Of a stretch of DNA of 64,000 nt, positions 12,005 through 23,106 are shown one piece after another; the first letter of the stretch is position 1; each line of letters starts with the position of its first letter. The notes under the pieces are model-generated. The model did not search any database. It worked only from the letters and a program-made list of their open reading frames with translations, and had not been told where the DNA came from. Where the stretch lies: contig NW_023998514.1 of the NCBI RefSeq assembly GCF_014805625.2, forward strand, positions 78,304 through 142,303, read 5' to 3'. The translations under genes were made by a program, and so were the position numbers. Source of the DNA: Glossina fuscipes. Lineage: Eukaryota > Arthropoda > Insecta > Diptera > Glossinidae.

Positions 12005-12705
12005 TTAGGTGTTTGCGAAAATTTTGATCACTTTTTTACTTAAAAAAGGCATCTAATGTGAAAAATTGATACAATATATGTTAATCAATCAGTTTCCATA
12101 ATTTTCTACAACAGTTTCGAACATTTTTGGCAATATGACGATATCATGTAGAAAAACCTTATATTGATTTGGTAGCGATCTACCCATCTACCCACTTTGG
12201 CACTTTTTTAAGTTTGTGGACCCGCGTGCCACCCGAACCATGTTGCACTGATCTGAACAAGTGGTAATCAGAAGACATCATGTCTGGTGAATAAGCTGAG
12301 TGTGATAGTACTTTCCATTCGAACTGCAACAGTGTATCTTGCAACAAGTGGCCAAAAATTGGAGTTTTCAGTCAATTCCTGTCGCCACTTTTAAACAGTT
12401 GAACCCAAAAACGACAATTAGGGTGTGATGGAGCAGCATCAGCATAAGCCTCTTTGGTGGGCTTCGGCAGCAGATTTCTTCAAATAAACAAGAAAGTAAT
12501 GAATTTGAAGAATAAGAATCTTGAGAGCTCCATGATTAGCATCGGCGCACGTTGAATAAATCAATAATATTAAATGGAAAACTGTTAATTTATGTAGAGG
12601 GAGGTCAAAGTCATCGAATTTAACTGCTATGTACACAGGCAGTATCCATTTCTTTATCATTTTTACCAGCAGAAATCGCTGATTAAAATTTTTGCAAACG
12701 CCTTG
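12005..12705 (-). mobile_element. Internally deleted mariner element with decayed ITRs (mauritiana-like)
   Basis: The ends are a 26-bp inverted repeat matching at about 21 positions: ttaggtgtttgcgaaaat at 12005 against the reverse complement of the sequence ending at 12705. Inside, the minus strand encodes the transposase N-terminus (YLKKSAAEAHQ, then DAAPSHPNC and FKSGDRN) joined after a short spacer to the C-terminal catalytic block (QFEWKVLSHSAYSPDM, SSDYHLFRSVQHG, KWVDRSIATKS). The region between, including the first two catalytic Asp residues, is deleted. At about 0.7 kb instead of 1.3 kb it is a deletion derivative. A TA precedes the left end; the right TA is lost. Confidence 0.7.
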
Positions 12706-12709
12706 TTGT

Positions 12710-15040
12710 GGTTACTATATTGCCATGTAGTAGACCTGAGCTGCATCTTGGCACAGTGCATTGATAGAAAGGAATAGCAACTAACTCAACGTTTTTGTAA
12801 TTCTGCATTTCTGCATTGACAACACCGCGCACCATTAGAATAACTTTTGTAAGTATAAGCGGCTTTTGAGTTTTCAGTTTTGCTAAAACTGATGTTGTCG
12901 GAGACATGTTGTCTCATCCAATTCATACAATTGATATACAAGTACGTAATATTTTTAGTGCAATGCTCTATCAAACGACAATTTTAAGTTTTACTTTGCA
13001 AAACTCCGTTAACTATACTGCTGCTGGCATATTAACGACGTCCACCTTCTATCGAACTTGTAATCAGTAGGTCGGTTTGTTTTTTATACCATCGTTCAAG
13101 GCATGCAAATTTGTTTTTGTGCTCGCGATCTTCCTACGCCTCTTTCTTTGTTGATCTATACGATTGACAAAAGCCACGAAAATGTTGTTTAATAATCAGA
13201 ATAATAACGTGGAGGTAGTTGTCTTGCCTTGATTAATCTGCTTTAGTTGCATTTTTGAATATGAATCTATATTTTCTAATTACCAGATGTTATTTATTAT
13301 AAAACATCTGACGTTATGATGTAAACACCAGCTTGAAAAGTTCACATGCCCTGATCTCCTGATTTCAAAAGAAAGGAGCAATATTTCAACATTACAACGC
13401 ACAAATAGACAAACTTTTATTGCCACTATAATTCACCTATTGTGGGGATCTCTATGACATCTCCTACAAATACCAAGAACTGTCGTACATAGACTTACTT
13501 AATAAAGCTACTGTTCGCAATTGATTTCGTTATTGCAGTCGTTTACAATACTGTATTCGCACGAAGGAAAACATTCGAACTGGTAATTTGGCTTAAGCCA
13601 AACAAAAAAGGCCCACGTTCAGAATGTTGGAAAAATTTGTCATGTCTCACCATCGTATATATTAGTATAACGACACGACACAGTTGAAAACAAAAGATGG
13701 TATGAACCGAACCTTTGACACTTACATACTTATTTAACAAGAGCTCAACTGAAAAAATTGACATGCTTTTTTCAACGAATATATGTTTTATATAAAGGTA
13801 TACATTTTCAAACAATGCAGACTGAAATCGCTTGAAAGTCTCGCGCATGAACAATTTTTGTGACTACAGGTGCTTATAAGTTATAAATTGTTGCACTTGG
13901 AATAACAAAGTTAATTTGCCGTTCTGGGGATATATACAAATAGCAAAGGAAATCACTACGAAATTGTATAAGCAGTACTCTTTCGAACTTTTTATAGGCG
14001 CTTTTTGATATGTTTACATTTATGCGCTTGCATACGAACCAATAAGTGACTAGCGTTGGTAGACTAAAAACCGTGATCGAAAACAACCGATTGCAACTCT
14101 TGTTCTTCAGTTCTTTGAACTGATTAGCCGACATTTGATAGAATTTTTTCTCAATTATGACCTACAAAATACTCTATTTGTAGATTTCGTGTTATATTTT
14201 CGCTTGCAGGTGCACATTTTTATATTCACAGATTATGTAGTTCACGGACGAATAGTCTGTGTAAGTTACGATTTATCTGTTCTTGATATAATAAGAATCG
14301 AAAGATCTTAAAAAAATAAGGACCACGTTGTGATGCAAGCACTTCTGAATAAAAGAGTTCTTACATAACCATGAATTGCATTAGATTTAACGTGAAGATA
14401 GTTTTCTCGCAATTCTATGTTAATTTTTTTCAAAATTGATAATAGAGTTGCGCTGACGTATGCTCTTAAGTGTAAACAAACTGTATAGATATTTTTGAGT
14501 TATGCTTAAACGATTTTTTTATATACCTGCTTCACGGGCATGAACATATTAACATGTAAAACTTCTATGAAATCATCTTAACTTCGCATTAGGCTTACAA
14601 TAAATTAATATTAGGAGTATAAATATATTCTTTTTAGCTTTTGAAAAAATTCAAATTTATTTCAAATGTACTTGTTAAAAAACTTTATAATCAAAATATT
14701 CACAATTATTATCTTTGGTCTTTTACCTCTCAGTACACGTACCAGAGATCTTGTAAATTTCAATCGAACTTATACATGTTTGATGTTGTATTTATTGTTG
14801 CTGGTTTAGAATTTATTGGTATACAAGCGCGTAAAACATGTTTCATGCTGATGTTAATATATGGAAAATGATTGCTACTCTGTACTTTATTTACGCGTTC
14901 ATTACGTGTTTATATTACTTTATTCTCATTTGTTGCTGATTTGACGAAAAACCTCTTTAAGAGGTCTTTATAAATATGTATGTGCAGCCATTATAATGAA
15001 AATTGAAATGATAAGATTGATATTGTTGGCTGTAATCGTG
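12710..15040. other. No gene recognised
   Basis: I see only AT-rich sequence with short frames such as 13543-13854 (-), 13874-14134 (-) and 14641-14871 (+). None has a recognisable domain, repeat or splice context. Confidence 0.35.
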
Positions 15041-15044
15041 TAAG

Positions 15045-15192
15045 CCGGTGACAAGAAGTAGGTGGCAATCGCCAAGAGAATCTAATCATGTGGGCAAATT
15101 TGTTGACGACTTGTGCCAAATGCGCTCTCTCAGTTACGTCAAATCTAGCGACAATAAAATTGCTGTCGCTGAGATAAAAATATTTCGTAACA
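15045..15192 (+). CDS. Candidate exon with splice donor, gene unknown
   Basis: This GC-richer 148-nt block follows an AG at 15043-15044 and is followed by a consensus donor (GTAAGTAC from 15193). One frame is open across it and contains VGKFVDDLCQMRSLSYVK and SSDNKIAVAEIKIFRN. The composition looks protein-like, but I do not recognise the family. It may belong to a host gene or to a repeat. Confidence 0.25.
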
Positions 15193-15420
15193 GTAAGTAC
15201 AATCGTTTTAAAAAAGTCGAGTTAAATTAAGCTAAGTACAGCCTAACGCAAATGCTACATCATTTTCTATTCATTTCATTTTGCATGTTTGTTATTGTTT
15301 AACATATGTCGTTTGTTTACACAAAACATATAAACGTCGTTCGCATTTTTTACGTTTGTTACAATTATTAATGCATTCTAATGGAAAATTTGAAGGAAAG
15401 TACTGGAAAGCTACCAATGA

Positions 15421-15510
15421 TGGAGGGTGATTAGTCTCTTGGCGGTAATCAATTGACTCCCAAAGAAAACCAGGCGATAATCGCCTGCTTACATGATTAC
15501 CCTCCTCCAG
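15421..15510. repeat. Imperfect fold-back with inner palindrome
   Basis: The ends tggagggtgatta and attaccctcctcca are approximately complementary over about 90 bp. Inside is a perfect palindrome AGGCGATAATCGCCT (15472-15486). It is unlike a tRNA because T-loop and anticodon stems are missing. It could be a short foldback repeat. Confidence 0.35.
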
Positions 15511-15889
15511 TGTGATAAATTAGATATGTACATTATATTTTAGACATATGAGTTTGGCAACTCTGCGCGCGCGCTTTGGTTGCGTTTTTTCGCTTTGCGC
15601 GTATAAATTTTGTAATTATTTTTTATTCTTTTAAATGGTTTTAAAGCCTAAACAAGTATAAGTTTTTATATGTAGTAAATTATAGTGAACTTTGGTTTAA
15701 TATAAATTCTATGCGTAGACATCATTTGGTGCTCTCGTCAAAAAATGATTTTTTTTGCTTCTTATTGCTTTCCAAACATCTGTGTTTGTGTTTCTTGGCT
15801 TACAGTTTTCGTTTTATTTGCTTACTGTTCTGCTTTGGTTTTTTCTTACTTCACAGACTGTGATTTTTTTTTGCTTTCTCACATTGAGT

Positions 15890-17265
15890 GTTTACTTACA
15901 TCATGTCGAACCAAAACAGGCTCTGATTCCTAGCGACTCATTACTTGTTGGCTTTGCGAGCTTTATTGTCATGCGAAGTGTGCAGGATGTGCCACAGACG
16001 CAGTCCTAGATGCTTTGAAAATTTTACGTTGGTCATTTGCCGAGTGTGGGGAACGGAACGACGGCTTTTCACGGAGACAAAGAATGAACTAACTAAATAA
16101 AAATCTTGTGACGTTATGCGAAGAATTTAAAAAAAAATTGAAACAATGTTCGATGAGTGTTGCAGATAGCGACTCCGACCTGTAAAATACCACATGTAAT
16201 GTAGCAAGCGGTGCTTCACCGCTGTCCTCGGTTTAATGTTATACGTTTATCCATGTTGTTTGTGACCGTATCTCTTCGTCCTCATCGCTTTTAATCTGCC
16301 ATTGGCGAATCTACATCTCCAAAGAATAATAACTAAAATAATAAATAGGCTTCTTCACCTAGCTGTTTGGGTGTATCTGCTAATCTCCATGCCGGATAAG
16401 TAGGACGATCAAGTGTAGCCACTTCCTCTATTTTCTCTGCTTACAAAAACGCTATACATGAGCTTAGTTAGACGTATATCTAAGTATGCCTCTGTTGTTT
16501 GGTCTCCTTCCTAAAGGTGCTATGTAGATTTAATCGCGTATGTTCAAAAGCAATTTTTGCGTTTGCTAAGAATTTGAGTTGGGAGTCCCTTAATATAACT
16601 TGGACATTATTGGAAAGGCTATTAATAGAGGACTCATGTCGTGCTAGTTAAATTTTTTCATAGGCCATGGTTTGGACACAGTAGCTACGTAAAGTTTCGC
16701 TTTATCAACCTCATTTATGACAATGTGTAAAAATGTTGTCCTTTCAAATATTAATTAACTTACATAAATAATGTAAGTTTTATAATGTTTTGCAAAAAAA
16801 TTCTCGAAAATTCTCTTCTCAACTGAGACTTCGTTTAACAGAATTCTATTAACGGCTTAGCAGAGCTCTGGAAAAAAAAATTGGTTTGTATCTTTGCTGG
16901 TCATATTTAAATATAACTTCACACCCTTATCAAAACTGCTATCCTTACAACTCAATTGCAACCTTCACATCTCACTTCGATTCGAAAATTAACTGATCTT
17001 CTTCACTGTTAACGGTTGCCATGCTTTTATATGTCATTATATGCCATTATTATATATATGCCAGCTTAAGGGTTCATTTACAACTTCGATTTGTAACGGT
17101 TGTGGCTGTAGGTGTGTGCTCGCTGTGCACATACCTTTCTTCGTTTTTTTCTTTTACTTCTCCTTTATATACTTTGTACTCGTTTTTAATAATTAGTATA
17201 AGATTTACTTTTAAGAGTCAATTGAATTCCGCTGTTAACTGAGTTTTAAGTGGAAATAAATAGAT
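15890..17265 (+). mobile_element. CR1-like retrotransposon, internally deleted (copy C)
   Basis: Near 15900 the sequence encodes CRTKTGSDS, then ITCWLCELYCHAKCAG and AVLDALKILRW, the PHD finger of ORF1, with a frame break at 15930. A decayed coil and VASGASP (about 16205) follow, matching VACGTSP of copy A. At about 16440-16640 the C-terminal RT segment appears (KYASVVWS, AFAKNLSWES-like), with nearly all of ORF2 missing. The 3' UTR at 17005-17265 matches those of copies D and K (ggttgcca, gggttcat, tagtataagatttact, aaataaata). Start and internal junctions are approximate. Confidence 0.75.
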
Positions 17266-17269
17266 AACA

Positions 17270-18140
17270 TGCCAGCAAATTCATTATAAATGGTGCGATG
17301 TATTAAGATGACTAAGGTCATATTTATTGTGAATATTTTCTTCCTAAATTTGTTTTAATAATCGCTTTTCATTACCTTTTCAAAGATCATTCCAGCCAGC
17401 ATGGAATTCTAAATTGACTTCAGCATGTGCGTCTGTACTTCTGTCCACCTGTCTAACGCTTCCACTCTCTTGGCCTCAACTTCAATTCATAACAGGGCAG
17501 TTAAGTACAAGGCTCCAAGTTGCGTACCAAAATTTTGTGTAATGCAGCCAGTACACGAAAAACCACATACAAAGCACATATAAACCATATGTAATGTAAC
17601 CAGCTGAGAGATTTATACATCTTGAACATGTATATCTCTTGCCTTAGCCTATATCGACTAGTAATCGTCATTAGATATAATCAACTAGTAATAATAATAT
17701 TACGAAATTATTACAGCATAATAAGGCACAAAATATTTAACATAATGACGCCATCAATAGAAAATATTTGACATAGTATGTATATATATTTGACATTGAA
17801 GAAAAGAAAACATACGACTTTGAGCTGTTACGATCATGCCTATTTACGTGGTGTAGAAATCGATACGACTTCGTAACAGGTAAAAAATTCCACTTCCTTG
17901 TAATGTTAGTAAACCACAGTCTCAATGGTAGATGCATATGCTTTGTTGAAATTATACTTTTCCTAAAACAATTCGAATACTTTGCCAGATTGGTTGCAGA
18001 GTCGCGTAACTAGCAATTTTATGTTGATTGTGAAGATACCTTTTTTCCACTAGCCAAGTCTTCTACGATACGAACGTTGTTGGCTATTGAGGGCCACCAT
18101 AATGTGGCTTGTATGATGAGACTTACATGAGACAGTCATA
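17270..18140. other. No gene recognised
   Basis: AT-rich sequence; the minus-strand frame 17737-17937 has no domain signature. Confidence 0.35.
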
Positions 18141-18151
18141 GATGCACATAG

Positions 18152-18502
18152 ATGAAAACGACCCTTAAGAAGATTTTGCGTTTGAGAAAATCTCCCCAAT
18201 TAGGGGAGTTTCTTAAAAATGCTGTTGAAACAGATACACAATGCATCATTAGGAAATTGCCCCTTCAGGAAATGGAAAAAGATACCGATACAACTTCTTT
18301 AAAAAATAACAGCCCGGTTAGTATCGCCACACTCTCTGATAGTACCTGCTGTAACGTAAGAACTAATTCAATAAATAAATTAACGCCTAAAGAACCTACG
18401 GACTGTTTAAACATATACGGGGAAGCACCTCCAATCAATCTATTGCCAGTGTTAATGGTAAAACGACAAAAGAACTGGCAGCGTACTAGTTCAATGAAAT
18501 AA
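18152..18502 (+). CDS. Unidentified 116-aa ORF, possible 3' exon of a host gene
   Basis: The frame is open for 116 codons with a mixed, protein-like composition (Lys/Thr/Leu rich; for example KSPQLGEFLKNAVETDTQ and INKLTPKEPTDCLNIYGE). An in-frame TAG directly precedes the ATG in the context cacatag|ATG, which could also be an acceptor. An AATAAA lies within about 15 bases after the stop, as expected for a short fly 3' UTR. No known domain, membrane segment or signal peptide is visible. It is the first of a series of host-like fragments up to 23.8 kb. Confidence 0.35.
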   Translation: MKTTLKKILRLRKSPQLGEFLKNAVETDTQCIIRKLPLQEMEKDTDTTSLKNNSPVSIATLSDSTCCNVRTNSINKLTPKEPTDCLNIYGEAPPINLLPVLMVKRQKNWQRTSSMK

Positions 18503-19007
18503 CAATGACAATAAAGAGAATTAATTTTACATATCTTTTTGCAATATATATAAAGTCTGGTCTTCTCTATGATATAAATTTAATGGCAGAATATGGAGGT
18601 ACAGTTTTTCCAAGCATTTTGTAGAACTCCTCACGAATGCTTTTTTACTTCTTCGTTTCAAGTGCTTTACGATTTACACTCTTTGGGGGCAGATGTCTGA
18701 ACGGACTTATCAATTGTCTTATTGCGTTCGTCGATCATACATTTAAAAGAAATGTTGCGTTTTATTTTTTTCGTCATGTCTATTGGTATGCATTTGTTAA
18801 TTGTTTAAATTTTACAAGTAATTATCTTATTAAAAAAGTTTTCTTAGCTCATAAATTTTTATAAAATGAAAAGTTTCTTCAGCAAAGCTTTCATTCACTC
18901 TAGTTTTGCGCTTCCAGAAGCAAAATACAATAACCTCGTGTCTACAGCTATTTTTCTATCAAATTCACTTAACATGCGTCGATTTATAAACATTCTACAG
19001 CTTGTTC

Positions 19008-19100
19008 TTGTTCATTTCTTGGTGTAGGTTGCTTGTACTTGTTCATTTTTTAGTATAAGTTGCTTGTTTTTCTTCATTTTTTGGTGTAGGATGCTTGTTT
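19008..19100. repeat. 31-bp minisatellite, three copies
   Basis: The unit, beginning ttgttcatttcttggtgtag, is repeated head to tail at 19008-19038, 19039-19069 and 19070-19100 with a few substitutions. No coding role is seen. Confidence 0.8.
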
Positions 19101-19235
19101 AAAGAACTCTGTGTTCACATAGGACCTTTTTTTACAACGCGGCGAATCAACAACAGATGAATTTCAATAAGAAGTACAAGTTATTATTGAGGGGTTGTCA
19201 TATTCATAACTATTTTTTTGAAAAACACCTTCGGA

Positions 19236-19660
19236 ATGAAGAAAATTAAAAAAGAAGGAAAATCTAAGCAACCTGCCGAACAGCGAATAATAAGCAAATG
19301 TAAACAGCTTACAAAGTCTATGCATCGATTGGTAGCAGAGCCGGACAAACTTTTGGTGTAAGCCGCACGTGGTAAGGAAGAAATTTTTTTTTATTGATTA
19401 TCATTACATTTTAGGGCTCAGTCGGCAAATATGATAAAATAAAGGAAATGATCCAAGATTCCAAAGATGGCCAAGAAATAGTACGAATTATTGCTAGTCG
19501 AGGTAACAATCTCCACGAAGTTGAAACGGCCGATAGGGAAACTGAATATTTTCAGGGTAAATGGAATAAATTCTAGTATTATATATGAAGACTTTTTTAT
19601 CCATTGATAATGTTTGTAATAGTAACTACGCCCACAAAATTCAGAAAGAACGTTTGACGT
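19236..19660 (+). pseudogene. EIF1AD: EIF1AD-like gene copy, three exons, early stop
   Basis: Exon 1 (19236-19355, 40 codons, donor gtgtaag) is basic. Exon 2 (19415-19556, after ttttag) encodes DGQEIVRIIASRGNNLHEVETA; IVR plus GNNLHEVETA is the signature of the S1-like OB fold of EIF1AD, an eIF1A-related RNA-binding protein. Exon 3 (from 19623, after tttgtaatag) continues in phase as TTPTKFRKNV and then hits TGA where the family has Trp. Introns are 59 and 66 nt, typical for flies. The preserved splice phases argue against a processed copy. Exon 1 does not obviously match EIF1AD, so it may be wrong or acquired. A recently dead or truncated gene fits best. Confidence 0.6.
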
Positions 19661-20391
19661 CAAAGTTAAAGTAAAAACAAGTTTACAAAGACGCAGGTTT
19701 CGAAACCAAAAGTTTGTTTACCATGGAAGATCATTTAAACGAATGACAAGCCACTTGTTGAATTTTATTATTTATTTAATGATTTTGTTGAAAATCAAAT
19801 GAGGTTGCGATACAATGCGCGGCACACTTTTTCGATTTATGTCATGTCTAAATTTAAATTATGTCGTTCTATACGATATCTTAGTTTAAATAAAAGGTCA
19901 AGCGAGAGACAACTTTATACACTCTTCCATTTGTTAAGTTTGCTTTCATAATAATTATTTTCCCTGTTATACAAAATCTAAAGTAGAGAGATTATAGTGC
20001 ATACGACGGAAACATTTTTCAGGATGCTGGCGTGTTAAATAAACACGTCAGCTGGTGCAACTTACTGTATAAGTAGCCGTTTTATTATTTTGATTTTATA
20101 CTTAAAATTTTTAAGTGTCGTTTTTCATAAAAATAAATAAATAAACATTAGATATCCATATTGCATTTGAAAATACGATATGAAATATTAAATAATTCGC
20201 GTAATTAAATACAACTCGGATTGACGTAAAATTTATTGATGAATTTCAGGTGTATATATAAGCGAAATGGGAAAGTAAGCTGAAAAAATTGCAAAATGAT
20301 ATATGTAAAAAAGTTGAAAGTTAAAAAATGTAAAGTTGTGTTGTATTAGTTTTTTATGCTTTTCGGTTAAAAGTAGCAAATCATTTTCCAA

Positions 20392-20960
20392 ATGGAGCAG
20401 AAAAAAGTGCAAACGTTCAAAGTTGCCAAAATACAGCGAACAACTAAATTGAAGAGAAGCACATGTATATATTGTAGTGTATGCCTGATTAGAGTGCAGC
20501 TACAAATAAATAGCAATAAAATAAAAAAAGGAAGAAAGGTGGTATACTTGTTAAAACGATGCGATGGAATTTCGTCAAAAAACAAATGCAAGCATTACAA
20601 AAACTATAAATAAGCAATTTAATATAATCGTAGTTGTATTTTCTCAATTAAAAGAATGGAAGTCTTGGCGGAAACAGCCGAGCAGGTTAGAAAATATATT
20701 TACTCTACCGTGAATTCATATGGAATCCTCTGTGCCAATTACCTACATAAAACTTAAAACATCATTACAACACATATAGAGCCAAAAAAAGAACAACGTT
20801 TTGGAAATCAACGAAAAAAAAAAGAAAAAGACAAAATTGTAAAAAACGGAGACTGTTAAAGAGGAGCATTTAAGAAAATTACATTCGGATGCGAACGAAC
20901 CTTTACAGCCTACGTTTAACTGGTAAAAAGGCTAAAGAAAAATTCGAAAAAACTAATTTG
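20392..20960 (+). pseudogene. Cys/Lys-rich host-like ORFs, possibly a zinc-ribbon RNA-processing factor
   Basis: An ATG at 20392 opens 73 basic codons containing LKRSTCIYCSVCLIR and, about 25 residues later, KVVYLLKRCDGISSKNKC. The spacing of the Cys pairs resembles a zinc ribbon of the Rpp21 (RNase P/MRP subunit) type. Downstream are a short MEVLAETAEQ frame ending at a donor-like gttaga (20686) and a Lys-rich frame after an AG near 20780 (NEKKKKKDKIVKNGDC). Together they could be a decayed gene with short introns. The family assignment is weak and rests on spacing alone. Confidence 0.25.
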
Positions 20961-21717
20961 TTCTTCTCTATAGTACTGAATGGGCGAGATCTCTAATTAA
21001 ATTTTTGTAGAACATAGGTAAACATTTTGGTCGTGTGTCTGCTACAGTTTATAAGTAAAGGGTAAAACACCAAATAGCAAAATACCAAAAACGTATTCAG
21101 ATTACGTTATATTGTAAGCGTGCTTGTCAATTGATTCAATCCATTTTCAATGTTAATTTGTGTAAGATTTTCCGAGGTATTGGCCAAATTTGAAGTCGAT
21201 ATCTTCAACTTCACAACCACAGACGCTACGCAGACGTCGGACGAATATGTCGTAATGTGTAAGGTAGAGATAAGTTAATGTGTACTCCGGTTTAGCTCAG
21301 GGTAAAATCGAATAAAATTAATAAACAATGGAAATGTACATAACGTAAAGATCTCGCCATTTGTCTCAATCCCATATCGGTCATTTACCTGGCGCTCTCA
21401 TTTTATACGGTCTTTATAAAGTTAATATGTCATTGTTTCCTTCTTTTTACATTGGCATGTTCTTTTTAATCATGTTCGTGTACTTTATGCATGTTACTAC
21501 TTATACTGCCTTTAGGCTTTTTTTGTTATAAAGAAAGAACATTCACATACGTTTTCACGCCATGTCAATATGTTTATTTAATGTTATGGTCCATTGGTGC
21601 TTCTTTTAAGTAACGAATTTTTGTCCTTTTTTCATGTGCAGAAGAAAAGGAAGATCTTATGCTTTTGAGTTGATTTTATCATATAAATTTCTTGTTCTTG
21701 TTTTTAGTCATTCAAAT

Positions 21718-21891
21718 ATTTTGAATAAATCTTCGTGTTCATCCACTCACAGCAGACTGGACAGTATATATGAATTTTTTATTACAACTAATATAACAAC
21801 TGGAAAAGAAAAACAACTCCAATCATGCGAAAACACACATAGAAAATTTCAACGAAAAGTTCAAACAAATCACCTATTTATTGTAATATAA
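21718..21891 (+). CDS. Candidate terminal exon, gene unknown
   Basis: A polypyrimidine-AG (cttgttcttgtttttag, ending 21717) precedes 57 open codons including SSTHSRLDSIYEFF and CENTHRKFQRKVQT, ending at TAA. The composition is protein-like but no family is recognised. Confidence 0.25.
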   Translation: MLNKSSCSSTHSRLDSIYEFFITTNITTGKEKQLQSCENTHRKFQRKVQTNHLFIVI

Positions 21892-22108
21892 TATGTTTTA
21901 CGATTCTTTCACCTACCTCATAAATTCATTTTTAAAAAATTTTATGCATTTTTACTAACGCAAGCCAAAAGGTTTCTTCTCATGCAGAAAAAAGTTAAAA
22001 GCAGGTTGGTTCGATTTCGTTGTGTTGTTTAGAGCAACCCCCTCCCCACTGTAATTTACTAGCGGAATCTCTTCCCGTTTTTCATTGTTCTTTGATTTTT
22101 GTGTCTAG

Positions 22109-22197
22109 CAAAGCAGGAAGCAGTAACTGATATTGTTAATTTTTTAAACGGATTAAAATACATCAAAATACATGAGAGAAGCTGCTCACGTAATATT
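22109..22197 (+). CDS. Candidate internal exon, gene unknown
   Basis: The acceptor tttgtgtctag (ending 22108) and the perfect donor GTAAGTAAG (from 22198) bracket 89 nt. One frame reads KQEAVTDIVNFLNGLKYIK then IHERSCSRNI. No partner exon or family is identified. It may be related to the frame at 21718-21891, about 200 nt upstream on the same strand. Confidence 0.3.
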
Positions 22198-22389
22198 GTA
22201 AGTAAGAAGCGTAATTTTTTATATTTTTGTGTAGAAGTATTGTTGTTTTTACATTCAGTAAATGTTTTAAAGATAGTCCTACATATAAAAGTTGATATTT
22301 GTCAAGCTAAATTAAAATAAAACAACGACCTTTTTTTCTTATTTCAATTTATTGACCAAAAATTTATAGTATTTTTACAAAATAATAAA

Positions 22390-22980
22390 TAATTGGCGGA
22401 GGTTCAATTGATACCGGCTGGGTGATGAAAACTTACGCCCACGTGACGTATAATACACTCTAGATAGTCGTCGCTTGGTTGGTTAGAATGGAAGTCGTTT
22501 TCAAATGGTCCGCAACGAATTTGTACACCCAAGTTCAAGGTAATCACCTAGAAAGCAGAAAACGAATAAAAAATAAAATTGGAGTTTATTTTCAAATTTT
22601 ATGTTTACCTCGGCCGCCGCCTTTATTGCTTTTATTGTACAATATATCCTCTGCCTTGCCAACGTAGTTTGGATCAATAATTGGCTTCTTCCGGATATTT
22701 AAATCACTTATTTTTACAGTTCCCCTTCATAACGATTGCGAACAAGCCGAATTAATTACAAAGCCTTCCTGGCTAGTATTGTGATAACGTGTAAGCAAAA
22801 TAAAGTCATTTCTTTTAAAATTTGAAATGGACATAAGAACTCTTTCGTCCATAGCTCCCACCACCCACAAGGTTAAACTATAATGATTACTGATAGGGTC
22901 CTGTGTATTATCAATAAAACCCAATGCTCCAAAATTACCCAAATGTCCACCACCCATAAATATATACTTAAGCCAAATTC
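22390..22980 (-). pseudogene. GMC-family oxidoreductase fragment (FAD enzyme), two exons
   Basis: The minus strand encodes GHLGNFGALGFIDNTQDP and NFKRNDFILLTRYHN, then in a shifted frame GTVKISDLNIRKKPIID and PNYVGKAED, which matches the GMC substrate domain (G-x-V-x-L ... P-x-I-D-P-x-Y). The donor at 22608 (gtaaac) and acceptor at 22547 (ctttctag) define a 62-nt intron. Exon 2 continues with SDDYLECIIRHVGVS and FHHPAG, the region of the catalytic His of glucose dehydrogenase-like enzymes. A stop or frame change near 22727 and the sudden end at about 22400 show it is broken. The FAD-binding N-terminus is absent. A ninaG-like origin is possible but unproven. Confidence 0.6.
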
Positions 22981-23106
22981 AATAAAGCCCTTCGATTTAC
23001 TGTAGGACCCACTTGTTCTACGCTCAGGAATAAAACCTTGACAATCATTTAAATTAAATTTAATTTAAGTGAAATCTTAGAACTAATTTTCTTTTCAATA
23101 ATTTCA

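Noticed and set aside
15421..15510. tRNA gene
   Set aside because: No 7-bp acceptor stem, T-loop GTTCRA or anticodon arm can be drawn from the fold-back.
18637..18864. 75-codon hydrophobic frame as a membrane protein
   Set aside because: Phe/Leu richness follows from T-rich DNA; no charged topology signals, domain or splice context.
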